The notes beneath the pieces were generated by a model. The model worked only from the letters and a program-made list of their open reading frames with translations, was not told where the DNA came from and did not search any database. Both the position numbers and the translations under genes were made by a program. Of a DNA stretch of 64,000 nt, positions 41,669 through 50,991 are shown one piece after another; position 1 is the first letter of the stretch; each line of letters opens with the position of its first letter. This DNA comes from Symbiodinium natans (taxonomy: Eukaryota; Sar; Dinophyceae; Suessiales; Symbiodiniaceae): NCBI GenBank assembly GCA_905221605.1, contig CAJNDS010002084.1, forward strand, positions 64,001 to 128,000. The letters run 5' to 3'.

Positions 41669-42970
41669 ATGGCTCAAGCGAGAGCTGTTTCTGAGGCTGC
41701 TCAGGCAGCTGAAAGGGCCACAGCCGCTGCAGAGGCGGTGATGAGGAGCGCCAACGAGCAGAGGCGACTGGAGTCTTTGTCAAGGATCATCCAGAAACCC
41801 GACATGTACAAGCCGGAGACGAGGGAGCAGGAGATCGACCAATGGATGGAATGGAGGCATGTGATGCGAAACTACTTGGGCGTCGTGGACCACCAGTTTC
41901 TGGAGGAGCTGGATGTCTTTGAGGGCAATGCTTCGAATGAGGTTGTCCTCAGCACACTGAACGACGGCGCCAAGATGAGAAGCCGAGAGCTCTACGCCAT
42001 CTTGCAAAGCTTTGTTCGCAACCGCCCGGCGAAGATTGTTCGGAATGTCGGCCAGTCCAATGGCTATGAGGCATGGAGATTGCTGATGGTCGAGATGCAA
42101 CCCAAGACGAGACAAAGACAGCTGGCCTTGATGACCCAGCTGAACTCCATGACCTTTGACCCGAGGAAGTCCCTGAACGAGCAGCTCGGAAAGTATGAGG
42201 AGGTTATTCGGGAGTGCGAGCGCATTAGTGGCACGACCTACCCCGAGGACCTGAAGGTGTCAACTTTGGTGAGTGCAGCTCCTTCCGTTCTACAAGTTCA
42301 GCTGCACATGTCCCTCAGTAGTGACACCACCTACCACGACTTGAAGGAGAAGGTGCTTTCGTACGAGCGATCGACTACCAAATGGCAGGCAGCCAATGGT
42401 CTTCAATTTCCTGCTGTACATCAACAAGAAGATGGACCTGTGCCCATGGAGATTGACAAGGTGACCTACCCTGATGGTGGCAAGAAGGGAAAGAAAGGCG
42501 ACAAGGGCAAGACGAAGAAAGGCAAGGACAAGTCCAAGGGCAAGAAGGGCAAGATGAAGGATGCAGATGGGAAGGCGAACAAGCCGAAGGGCAATTGCCA
42601 CACATGTGGCAAGCCAGGGCACTATTCCCGAGAGTGCTGGTGGAACACTGGAGGTGCTGGAGGTGCTGGCAGTGGAAAAGGTGGCAAGGATAAGAACCGG
42701 AAAAAGGTGAACCAGGTCCAAGCCGAAGCCCAGAGTTCAGAAGCCACTTCCAGCAACCCAACGGCAACGGCTTCGTCAAGTACACAGGCAGTTCGGCAAA
42801 TTCGACTTCGCACCCCACCTTTGACGAGTACGACCGAGATCTTCGACATCTCCGAAGAGGCCTTGTTTGACTTGGACCAGGAGTACCACATCAACGATCT
42901 CGGCGGACGAGGTGGTGGTGGATTGGAAAAGCCATCCCCCGACTGCAATCGTACTAGACACCGGAGCTGA
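41669..42970 (+). CDS. Copia Gag with zinc knuckle
   Basis: The open frame is 433 codons from ATG 41669. The N-terminal part is helical (MAQARAVSEAAQAAERATAA, then RESLSRIIQKPD-like text and QEIDQWMEWRHVMRNYL), followed by a capsid-like region around YEAWRLLMVEMQP and ECERISGTTYPEDLKVS. A Lys/Gly-rich linker (KKGKKGDKGKTKKGKDKSKG) precedes a CCHC knuckle CHTCGKPGHYSREC (about 42597-42638). Gag packages the RNA in virus-like particles. The frame ends at 42970; protease continues from the overlapping frame, and one extra G near GATCTCGGCGGACGAG (about 42897-42910) accounts for the switch, so Gag and Pol were probably one ORF. Confidence 0.88.
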   Translation: MAQARAVSEAAQAAERATAAAEAVMRSANEQRRLESLSRIIQKPDMYKPETREQEIDQWMEWRHVMRNYLGVVDHQFLEELDVFEGNASNEVVLSTLNDGAKMRSRELYAILQSFVRNRPAKIVRNVGQSNGYEAWRLLMVEMQPKTRQRQLALMTQLNSMTFDPRKSLNEQLGKYEEVIRECERISGTTYPEDLKVSTLVSAAPSVLQVQLHMSLSSDTTYHDLKEKVLSYERSTTKWQAANGLQFPAVHQQEDGPVPMEIDKVTYPDGGKKGKKGDKGKTKKGKDKSKGKKGKMKDADGKANKPKGNCHTCGKPGHYSRECWWNTGGAGGAGSGKGGKDKNRKKVNQVQAEAQSSEATSSNPTATASSSTQAVRQIRLRTPPLTSTTEIFDISEEALFDLDQEYHINDLGGRGGGGLEKPSPDCNRTRHRS

Positions 42971-44792
42971 TGCCAGCATGGTGCCCTATGACTACGCTGC
43001 GCTTGGAGTCGAAGGAGATGGAGCACCGCCTAACCTCTTGGATGCCCAGAAAAACCCCATCGCGACCCAGGCCAACAGGAAGTTTGACTTCTGGTTCAAG
43101 AGCAAAGATGGCCAGGAGTTCGCCGTGAGAGAACAATGTGTAGTGGGAAATGTCAAGCAACCGCTCCTAGCGGTGGGAAAACTCCTTCGCAAAGGGTGGC
43201 AGCTCGTACATCACGGAGGCACCTTGACCTTGCAAGAACCATTTGGTCGTGGGGCGCCTGTCGGCTTCAAACATAACAGCTTGGTGGCTGCCGGCCACAT
43301 CCGTTCGGTACAAGTCGTCAACGCTCTCACAGAAGTGCCGAAGAGTATGCCCCCGACAACACCCAAGCTTGAGAAGTTCCCCGAAGAGATCCAGAAGTTG
43401 GTGGGCAAGATGGGCATGCACAGCTTACCTGAGCGAGGATGGAAGGTTCACTTTGAAAGTAAGGCAACCCATCTATTGGACCCGAGAACGTGGTATGATC
43501 CTGATCTTTATCGTGCACGAACTACCTGGATGCAAACTTTGAAAGGCCTCTGGATCCAAGTGGAGAACTCCGAAGACTACTCGAGCGAGTTCAGACCCTA
43601 TGCACGCATTTGCGATGAGCCTCGTCCCCGACTTACTTTCGTGTCGATGGACAGCTTTGGTGAAGGATGCTTTGGTGGAGTTGGAATGCCGCCGAAGAGA
43701 AGCTGTCGTTTGGAGAACGAGATCGAGGTCGAGGACGAAGTGATGGAAGATGCTTTGAATGCAGCCGAGACACCCCTTCAGGAGGCGCCGAGCTCTTCCA
43801 GTGGGCGAGCCGAAGTCAGAGGCCACCAACAAGCCGCGACTGCAAAGGAAGTCATCCAGGACATGTATCTCGAGGAGGTTGCCGCCGACAAAGCTGAGAG
43901 AGCAGCAAAAGAGTCGATGGCCCGACAGCCCAATATGATGCCAAGATCGGACCCGGAACCGACTGAAGATGAGAAGAAGAAGCACCAGGTGACCCACATG
44001 CCCTATGCCAGCTGGTGCAGTGCATGTGTCAAGACGAGAGCGAGAGGAGACAAGCACAGCGAAAGAAAGGACCAGAAGCACATCCCAGTGATCCAGGTCG
44101 ACTTCTTCTTCACTGTTGTGGATCCTGAAGGCCGGCCCTTAGAGGGACAGCAAGATGAACAGACATGCTCATTGGTGGCCGCCGATCTGGATGCGAGAAT
44201 GGTGTTGTCGGTGCCTGGACCGAACAAGGGCAAGCAGTCCTTAAGGAAATACGTGGAGGACCTGGTGAAGTTCAGCATTGCCCTCCACGAAGACGATGGC
44301 ATCATTCTTCAAAGCGATGGAGAACCTGCAATCAAAGCAGTAGTGAGGGTAGCGACTGAAGCTCGAGCGAAGATGGGGCGGCGAACGGTGCAGAGAACAA
44401 CGCCAGTGCAAGACCATGCAGCTAATGGAGCGGCAGAGCGAGCAGTGCAAACCGTCCGCCGACTTGGGAACTGCCTCATGGAAGCGGTGGAGGAGATCCA
44501 CGGCAAACAACCTGTTGGGTCCGACCTTCGTGTTTGGGCCCAAGGACATGCAGCTTTCCTCTACAACAGGTTCCACGTCCTTCAGAACTTCCAGAAGACA
44601 CCGTATGAGCTGGCGTTCGGAGGACAGCCCTACAAAGGAAAGTTGTGCACCTTCGGCGAGACCGTCTTTGGAAAACTTGTCACCCCCTACAAGGCCCTAC
44701 AAAGGAGGAGCGCAGTGGTGCACTGGCATTTGGGCTGGTGTGAATCCACACAACGGGGCCCACCACATCCTCACCGAGAATGGCGCGATTGA
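42867..44792 (+). CDS. Copia Pol, part 1: protease and integrase
   Basis: VLDTGADASMVP (about 42949) is the aspartic protease active site. Further on, HQVTHMPYASWCSACVKTRA is the HHCC-type zinc region. The integrase core follows with the catalytic triad: Asp in VIQVDFFFTVV, Asp in ILQSDGEPAIKA, and Glu in NGAAERAVQTVRR (about 44424). The frame degenerates after GETVFGKLVTPYKALQRR, near 44705, where an extra base shifts the reading; the continuation is in the next part. The integrase inserts the cDNA, and the protease matures the polyprotein. Confidence 0.88.
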   Translation: MTWTRSTTSTISADEVVVDWKSHPPTAIVLDTGADASMVPYDYAALGVEGDGAPPNLLDAQKNPIATQANRKFDFWFKSKDGQEFAVREQCVVGNVKQPLLAVGKLLRKGWQLVHHGGTLTLQEPFGRGAPVGFKHNSLVAAGHIRSVQVVNALTEVPKSMPPTTPKLEKFPEEIQKLVGKMGMHSLPERGWKVHFESKATHLLDPRTWYDPDLYRARTTWMQTLKGLWIQVENSEDYSSEFRPYARICDEPRPRLTFVSMDSFGEGCFGGVGMPPKRSCRLENEIEVEDEVMEDALNAAETPLQEAPSSSSGRAEVRGHQQAATAKEVIQDMYLEEVAADKAERAAKESMARQPNMMPRSDPEPTEDEKKKHQVTHMPYASWCSACVKTRARGDKHSERKDQKHIPVIQVDFFFTVVDPEGRPLEGQQDEQTCSLVAADLDARMVLSVPGPNKGKQSLRKYVEDLVKFSIALHEDDGIILQSDGEPAIKAVVRVATEARAKMGRRTVQRTTPVQDHAANGAAERAVQTVRRLGNCLMEAVEEIHGKQPVGSDLRVWAQGHAAFLYNRFHVLQNFQKTPYELAFGGQPYKGKLCTFGETVFGKLVTPYKALQRRSAVVHWHLGWCESTQRGPPHPHREWRD

Positions 44793-45930
44793 GTCGAATG
44801 CGGTGAGGGTTTCTGCCGAACAGCTTGACGTCGCGAAGTTCAAAGGCCTGCCCTGGGAGACCAAAGCCGTGGTGATCAAGATCAAGAAGCGAGTGGCACC
44901 GCCGGAGCCACTTATGGTTGAGGTTGGTCCAAAGCCTTTGTCTTCTGCAGAGGCAGGGGCTACGCCAACAGGTGACGCAGACGCGACGCATCTGGGCGGC
45001 GCAGCTGCGGCGCAACTCGGAGGCGCAACTGTTGCTCGACCCGACGGACCCGGTGATGAAGCGGCCAGCGACCCACCGAGCAGTGAAAGCGAGGAACTGA
45101 TGGCAGAGAGACCGCAAGCGAGTTCGCCGAGCAGGTCGAGCAAGCGCAGGGCCGAGGAAGACGTGGAGAAGCTCACCGAGAAGCTCACCGAGGAGGTGCT
45201 GGATGAGATCAGCAAGGACAAGGACCAAGTGGAGTTCTTTAAGAAGCTGCGCAAAGAGAGAATGGAGAGAGAAAAGGGTGAAAAGAGGAAGAGTGAAGAT
45301 GCCGAACTTGCTCCTCGTGATCTAGAAGGACACATCCGCCAGATCCAGACGGTGGATTCCGAATGGTATGATGGAGATGAGCTTTGGGAGACAGAGAATC
45401 ACGATACCGACTTCTATGAGTCCGACCACGACGCGACCTACCACAAGCACAACACCTTGGACAGACCGAAGGGAGACACTCCCCCAGAGGTGGACGAGGA
45501 GACCCTGAACCACCTAGATGACCTCGCCGAGCTCCAGGAGATCGAGAGGCTGGAAAAGATGTCCGTCTTGGTGGATGTGTGCCCGGAGGAGGATGCAGAA
45601 TGGTTGTCTACGACCTTTGTCAAAACATGGAAGGCCGAGGCAAAGGGCGAGGATGTCACCACCTGGTGGCGACGCGCCCGGCTGGTGGCACGTCAGTATC
45701 GACACTTCAACGAGTTCGAGCCGGAAGACACCTTTTCTCCGGCCTCTACGAGTTCCCTGCTGAGACTGCTCCCGGTCGTGGCCCAAACTTGGCATACCCC
45801 GATATGGATCATCGACGTGAAGGACGCGTATCTCAACGTTCCTCAGCCCAAAGAATCGCCTGTCATCGTCACTCCGGACTCTTACGTCAGGAAGTATGGA
45901 CCCAAGACCTGGAAGCTGGCCCGAGTACTT
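44704..45930 (+). CDS. Copia Pol, part 2: linker and start of reverse transcriptase
   Basis: From about 44704 the frame reads QWCTGIWAGVNPHNGAHHIL (end of the integrase region). It is followed by an acidic, Glu/Lys-rich linker (45100-45560) and the RT start, WWRRARLVARQYRHFNEFEP and IDVKDAYLNVPQPKE (motif A, catalytic Asp about 45815). The frame breaks at GTACTTCCCTGGACAA near 45927, where one extra C displaces the conserved Pro-Gly-Gln segment. Confidence 0.82.
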
Positions 45931-46166
45931 CCCTGGACAAAGAAGGGGATCTCAGGAGTGGTATCTCTTTCTCAACAGCGACCTGAAGGAGCTGGGCATG
46001 GAGGCGATGATCGAGGTCCCGACCTTGTACAGGGCAGTCAACAAGGAAGAAAGGCGTGCTGCGCAAGTACATGTGGACGACGCGATGGTGACGGGAGATG
46101 CCCAACAAGTTGAACCTTTCCTGGAGAAGTTGGGCAAGAAGGGCCATTTGGGCCCGGAGAAGCATT
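45931..46166 (+). CDS. Copia Pol, part 3: reverse transcriptase catalytic segment
   Basis: The frame 45896-46276 reads GQRRGSQEWYLFLNSDLKEL, EVPTLYRAVNKEERRAAQVH and VDDAMVTGDAQQVEPFLEKL. HVDD (about 46071-46082) is the motif C catalytic pair, with His in place of the usual Tyr. At about 46167 (GGAGAAGCATTTGAGTTC) two extra bases return the reading to the next frame. Confidence 0.82.
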
Positions 46167-47060
46167 TGAGTTCCTGCGGCGACGATTCCAGGTGGAGTGG
46201 AATGGAAGCATTACAGTGCGGCCTGCTGCCCATTTCTACAACGACATCTACGAGCTCTTGGAGAGACCCAAGTTGAGGAGCACACCTGGACCTGCCGGAG
46301 GAGACATGTTTGCCGAGGACGCCAGCGAAGAGATGGCAGACGGCAAGCTGTATAGAACCATTGTGGGCAAGCTTCTCTACATTTCGGGAGAGCGACCTGA
46401 TGCACAGGTGGTCATACAGTACCTGGCGGCAAAGGCCAGCAGGCCAACCGTGACCGCTACGAAAATCCTCAAGCATCTGGTGGGCTACCTGAAGGCGACG
46501 GAAGGGCAAGGCATCAACCTGAAGTGCGAGAAAGGAGAGTCCATCATGCGAGATGGCGACCCCGAAAGCCATAGCTATCAACCCCATCATTTGGTCGAGG
46601 CCGTCTCCGACAGCAACTTCGCCAACGACCGTACCACCAGGAAGTCCCTGTCCTCAGGCCACATCTACTTGAACAAGTGCCTGATGTTCTCGTTCGTCCG
46701 AGGACAGAAAGTGGTGACGTTGAGCTCTGGGGAAGCAGAGCTGGTGGCATTGACGCAGACAGTGGGCGAGAGTATCCTGGTGAAGAAGGCCTGGGAGTTC
46801 CTGACCAGGGAGGAGACCTGGCATTTGGCCAGGACAGACTCTTCCGTAGCTCGGGCCATAGCTACGCGACTTGGCGTGGGCAAAGTTCGACATTTACAAA
46901 CCTCGTGCCTTTGGTTGCAACAGTGGATTGCGAGAAAAGAATTGAGGATGGCCGCGATTCCAACATCCAAGAACCCGACCGATTGTGGTACCAAAATTCT
47001 TCCAGGATCGAGGTTAAAGTACCTGAGCTTCATCATGAATCTGGTGGATGGAAAGAGCAA
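46167..47060 (+). CDS. Copia Pol, part 4: RT thumb and RNase H
   Basis: After EFLRRRFQVEWNGSITVRPA the frame carries the connection region (LYRTIVGKLLYISGERPDAQ) and then copia RNase H: LVEAVSDSNFANDRTTRKSL (first Asp), VVTLSSGEAELVALTQTVGE (Glu) and RTDSSVARAIATRLGVGKVR (Asp), ending at RMAAIPTSKNPTDCGTKIL. All expected acidic residues are present. Confidence 0.85.
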
Positions 47061-47931
47061 CAGGATTGGAACTGAGGAGCACCGGAAGGAGGCGATGACA
47101 TTATCCCCGAACCTGATCCGAGCCATCCAAGCGGTGATGGCCATGAGCTTGCAAGGATGCATTGGAGGCAACGATGATCAGATGGTAGACATGTGGACCT
47201 ACGTGTTCATCTTCGCCAACTACTTCGAGCCCATCGTGAACAACCCGATTTTCGGCTACGGCATCATGATCATGCTCCTCTTGGTGATGTGCATGCTTGG
47301 TGCGAATTGGAAAGTGGAAGTAAGAGTCAGCTCCAAAGGAGCAGACTCGAAGCATGAGACAAAGGAAGGGCTTGAGCCCGGCTACGAAGATGGACGAAAA
47401 GGCCCTGGAACCACGAGCGAACGACCATCGAGTTCTACATCTTCTGGGCCCACGATCAACATAGTGCTCAACACTCAAGACCATGGAACCATAGTCGAAC
47501 GACCATCGAGTTCTACATCTTCTGGGCCTGTACTATATCGTAAAGTACCTGGAGTCCCTGGCGATCGTGAACAACGAGCTGACCCACCGGGAGAAGTAGA
47601 TCAGCTACTCGAACGTGCAGAGTCTCTTCAACGACAGCAGCAAGAACGAGTACAAGCACATCCGCCGTCAAGGGATCCACAGGGCATTGTGTATGGCAAA
47701 GTGAATCGAAGCCGGCGAGTGGCAGTGGCCACAGCGTATGGATACAGCTTCCACGAGGCCAACTGTTCGAGCATCACGAAGGACGCCAAGCAGAGCCGGA
47801 TGATGACAGTGGAAGAAGCTTTGCTTTTGGGCAAAGCACCGTGCCAAAGGTGCCTGCAGCCCATCTTCGATGAGCTGAAGCAGCTGAACCCCAACAACAA
47901 AGTGTTCGATGGACAGCGGAAGCGGAAGTGA
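47061..47931 (+). CDS. C-terminal extension of copia Pol: membrane segments and Cys/His motif
   Basis: Usual copia Pol ends soon after RNase H, but this frame runs on for about 290 codons to a stop at 47929-47931. It has two hydrophobic stretches, MWTYVFIFANYF and IFGYGIMIMLLLVMCMLGAN (about 47190-47310). Then come two copies of ERPSSSTSSGP encoded by an 81-bp-spaced direct repeat (47419 and 47500), a Gln/Glu-rich helix, and finally YGYSFHEANCSSI...EALLLGKAPCQRCLQP (47737-47860). The H-x3-C...C-x2-C arrangement resembles the small Ada-type or similar zinc-binding fold. It could be an envelope-like or targeting module; its function is unknown. Confidence 0.7.
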
Positions 47932-48016
47932 ACATGACGGCTGGAAGTTTCCGTGGTAGAGTGCAGAGTGCTGAGTACAGACAGAGCTACACTTTTGACA
48001 GTTGGACATTAGCATG

Positions 48017-48032
48017 TTCAACTGAGGGGGCG
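48017..48032 (+). promoter_or_regulatory. Polypurine tract
   Basis: ACTGAGGGGGCG immediately precedes the 3' LTR, the expected place of the plus-strand primer. It is short and ends with CG rather than pure purine. Confidence 0.65.
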
Positions 48033-48211
48033 TGTTAGACTGTATAGCCTGTCTTTCCCCCCAGTTGTGTAGAGTAGGCTGTAGGGAGGTAAGAAGTGTA
48101 GGCCAAACAACTGTTTTGCCTGAAGTCTCACATGGCCCCTGCAGCAAGGACTGACACACACAAAGCGAGACATGCAAAGCCCTTTTGCTGAGAAAGAGGT
48201 GTAGATTTTCA
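48033..48211 (+). repeat. Copia 3' LTR (179 bp)
   Basis: Same sequence by eye as the 5' LTR at 41109-41287. Followed by the CTTTC duplication at 48212-48216. Confidence 0.93.
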
Positions 48212-48216
48212 CTTTC
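48212..48216 (+). repeat. Copia target-site duplication, right copy
   Basis: CTTTC, matching 41104-41108. Confidence 0.9.
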
Positions 48217-49074
48217 CGAAAGTTCTTGACTCCGATCATCGACAGGCTGAACAACACGATGCAGATTGGTGGTGTGGGACAAGACATTGAACTTGACGAG
48301 ATCAGTTTTCGAAGCAAGGCAGTGGGCAATCGCGTGGTGTGGATCCGGTACCTGGCGATTGCACGTCGGGGCAGCAGTAAGGTTTGGCTTGCGCCTCTTC
48401 CATATCGGATTTCTGAAGGCGGTCAAGGAGGAGGTGGTCCGATCAGCTTGGACGAGTTAAGGGAAGCTTTTCTGATGCCAGACGGTAGCAGTCGCATTGC
48501 CCCAGGTTCCGTTTGCCACACGGACAGCGCTCGCACCTACAAACAGCTCGGAACTATGGACAGCCCTTTGTTTGACAGGGAGGTCTTCCATTCCGAGTTT
48601 GAGTCTTTGCATCTGGCCCACACGGCTGTGCGACACAAGCCCCCAAAGCCAGAGTTTGCGAAAACCTTCAATGTCAAAGTTTGGAACGGTGCCACGTGGG
48701 TCATGCAAGAGCGTGTGGGTGGCACTCAGAAGCTGGACGGCTTTTTCGCCAGCTTCAGACGTGAAGTCGGCCGCAAGCCGTTCAACACGTCAGGTCCCAC
48801 ATTGGAAAGTGCGGACAAGATGGAGCAGCATTTGCACGAGCGCATGAGGTGCTTCCAGTTGGCTTTTTGGCTGTCAGGCAATGACCTTTTTCAAGTCTTT
48901 GGAGCCCTTCGTGCTGCGAAACTTGCTGCAGGTGCATCGTGGGAAACTTTGAAGGAGTTCCTCCCAGATCGTGCTGCTTCATCTGAGGACCGTGCAGACG
49001 AGGAAAGAATGCCATGCTACAACATTGACAGCGAGTCGGAGGCCATGAGTGCCCTTTTCGAAGAAGACGACTGA
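48217..49074 (+). pseudogene. Merlin/IS1595-like transposase, 3' part (DDE domain)
   Basis: The frame continues the 5' part without shift and runs 285 codons to TGA at 49072-49074. GQDIELDEISFRSK holds the first Asp, followed by YLAIARRGSSKVWLA. GSVCHTDSARTYKQLGT (about 48508) holds the second Asp, and HTAVRHKPPKPEFAK follows. RVGGTQKLDGFFASFRREVG is at the position of the third acidic residue, which reads Asp instead of the usual Glu in HTNxIExxW. The pattern is that of ISXO2-like (Pfam DDE_Tnp_IS1595) transposases, called Merlin in eukaryotes. Apart from the copia insertion and the early TGA in the 5' part, the gene is open throughout. Confidence 0.7.
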
Positions 49075-49340
49075 CAAAGTCCAAACGTCATCCTCAATAT
49101 TTCGCAAGCGTTTTAACCTGTCAATAGCAGTACGCTTTGCAAAGACTACCTCGCAGTCCTTGCCATGCAAAACGGTCCCTTTGCGTCTGAATGTGTTAGG
49201 GTTGCGCGGTTTTGAAGGAGCCTTCAGGTTGCCGGGCCAGGTTTTCAAGGGTGTGAGGCTGCGGGTGGTTGTTTTGGGGTCTTGGGGCACAGCTCTTTGG
49301 CCAGGGTTCAGGCGGCCTTGTAGGGCATTCTTTGCACGCT
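49075..49340. other. Region 3' of the Merlin-like gene
   Basis: No ORF with a motif. A terminal inverted repeat of the transposon is expected here or beyond, but I could not match one to the left side. Confidence 0.4.
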
Positions 49341-49530
49341 ACCCTTTATATGCGCGGCGCCGTGCGCGGTTGGCGCCATACTTCCAGCGTCGCCTTCTTA
49401 TTATGCGCGGCGCCGCGCGCGGCTGCTGATTTTCCTTCTGCCGCGCACGGCGCCGCGCCCTTCGGGCGCGGCGCAACTCTTTCTTTTTGTTAATTTTTAA
49501 CCGCGCGCCACGCCGCGCCCGGCTTTTTTT
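49341..49530. repeat. Cluster of GC palindromes (GCGCGGCGCCGCGCGC family)
   Basis: Four blocks lie at about 49347-49380, 49404-49425, 49440-49475 and 49499-49525: TATGCGCGGCGCCGTGCGCGG, ATGCGCGGCGCCGCGCGCGG, GCGCACGGCGCCGCGCCCTTCGGGCGCGGCGC and CCGCGCGCCACGCCGCGCCC. Each is built on GCGCGGCGCCGCGC, which is self-complementary. The third is a hairpin with a CCCTTCGGG top. The Arg-rich minus ORF is only its translation. Confidence 0.8.
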
Positions 49531-49914
49531 GCTCTCTGGTGTGATGCCGCATTCAGGGAATTGTTGTGCTGTACTTTCTGGGGACTCGACTGGGGACTCC
49601 TTGTGCCTAGCAGGCACAGACGGGTCGGGACGTTCCGAAGAAGTGCCTTTGCACGCATGTAGAACTCTTCATGTGCTGCTTGTTCGCCACGGCTTGTTCG
49701 ACGTGGTTGGCGCGTCTTTTCGCGATGAGAGTGAGTTCCCTGACATCGTGAGAAACGCTACGACAGCTGGACCTCGTGAGATCCGCCCCGGTGAGCTTTG
49801 GGTTTCGTGCCTGGAGCAGCTTTAGATGCGTGTTTTGCATGTTCCTGGACAAACCAGGAATACGGGTGACCCCCGGGGCCTAAACCCTAACTTTAACCTC
49901 TTACGGGCCGCCAG
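49531..49914. other. Spacer; weak plus-strand ORF
   Basis: A plus frame to 49825 reads GRSEEVPLHACRTLHVLLVR and IVRNATTAGPREIRPGELWV. It could be a small gene or exon, but no family is recognised. Confidence 0.3.
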
Positions 49915-50406
49915 TTACAGAAGCTTTGATGTCGCGTGCTTGACGTGACGCGGCTTTGATCGCACAGACCTAACCGACGTGCCGGGGGTCTTCAAAGTCT
50001 CCAGCCTTGCCACAAGAGAATCCTGCGCTGTCACGATGATATGCTGCCAACCGTTCTCTGTTCGAGCAGCCGGCTTGTCTCGTTTCAGCAGTTGCTCAAA
50101 GTGAAGCTCAGCCACCCGATTCCGAATGTCCTCAAGAGAAGCAACACTGGCAGCCGTTGCTGCTGCAAGCAATCCGCGGCTCGACGCCGCGATATGGCAG
50201 GATCCTAAACTCGCTGTGACCCTGAACCCCAAAGCAGAAGGGAGCTGAAAGCTCAATGGCCCCTGAACGCGAGACCCAAAAGTGAACCACGTGTGTCGGA
50301 ACTGGGTCGGCCCAGCTCCGCTACCATGAAAAACCAAGCGGACTTTTCCACTACTCTTAGAGCCTGGTGGTTCAGCGGAGTTCTGCAATTCACAACATGT
50401 TCTCAT
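49915..50406 (-). CDS. Hypothetical protein
   Basis: The frame is 163 codons. The middle part (FHGSGAGPTQFRHTWFTFGS and LEDIRNRVAELHFEQLLKRD, then GWQHIIVTAQDSLVARLETL) looks coding, with an amphipathic coiled helix near residues 95-120. No family is recognised, and there is no neighbour that hints at function. It may be a fragment of a longer gene. Confidence 0.35.
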   Translation of the reverse strand: MRTCCELQNSAEPPGSKSSGKVRLVFHGSGAGPTQFRHTWFTFGSRVQGPLSFQLPSALGFRVTASLGSCHIAASSRGLLAAATAASVASLEDIRNRVAELHFEQLLKRDKPAARTENGWQHIIVTAQDSLVARLETLKTPGTSVRSVRSKPRHVKHATSKLL

Positions 50407-50485
50407 GAAATTGGGCTCATGCCAAAATCAAGCGAAAACATCTTTTCCTATACATGAGGTGTGTACAAAGGGCAGGGGTGTTAGG

Positions 50486-50967
50486 TCCTGTTAGGTTTCC
50501 TCAAGGAGGCTAACCCCAAAATCCCTCACACCCTTCCAAGCGAGCTCGTTGTGGCGGTCAAGCTGTTTTCGGCCTGGCTGCCGAGCGTGATGTGCGACAT
50601 CTGTACGGAAGTCGCTGACACGTGGATCTTTGCCGAGGAAGTGTGGGCATTTGCGCATCGCTGTTTGAAGGGTTCTCATTTGAAGGACGTTTTTCGTGAT
50701 TTTGCAGTGGACGACGTTTGTGACGTGGCTGTTCCCGAAGAGACAGTCCGGAGCGTGGTTTTTCCTGAGCAAGAGCACGATCTGTTTGACAAGGATCTTG
50801 AAGCTTTTCAGGTGTCACTCAGCTCCAATCAGCCCTCCGGATCTTCGTTCAGGAGGTTGCAGGCTGCGTCCGAGCAGCCGATTGATTTGCTTGTGCCCGA
50901 GTCCAGCCGTGCGTCCATCTTTCATCGGTCTTTGAAAAGTGGCGAGGCCGCCATTGAGATTGATTGA
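50486..50967 (+). CDS. Hypothetical protein, partial (no ATG)
   Basis: The frame is open from 50486 and reads ANPKIPHTLPSELVVAVKLF, CLKGSHLKDVFRDFAVDDVC and FPEQEHDLFDKDLEAFQVSL to a stop at 50967. It has no ATG near its start and is acidic. It may be an exon of an unknown gene or an element ORF; the next frame (50992 on) begins shortly after its stop. Confidence 0.35.
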
Positions 50968-50991
50968 TTGCATTGCTCAGCTGTTCGAACA

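Larger units (their letters stand above)
41109..48211 (+). mobile_element. Ty1/copia LTR retrotransposon, complete, 7.1 kb
   Basis: The element has two 179-bp LTRs, a primer-binding site, gag, protease, integrase, reverse transcriptase and RNase H in copia order, a purine-rich tract and a 5-bp duplication. Integrase before RT is the copia hallmark. The coding part is one long unit read in three frames, with breaks near 42900, 44705, 45927 and 46167. Each break is explained by one or two extra bases. By eye the LTRs are identical, so insertion was recent, or the breaks are sequence errors. It interrupts a Merlin-like transposase gene and lies in that gene's orientation. Confidence 0.93.

Noticed and set aside
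42867-42970. Programmed ribosomal frameshift between copia gag and pol
   Set aside because: Copia elements usually have a single gag-pol ORF. The break is explained by one extra G like the other breaks, and no slippery site with a downstream structure is evident.
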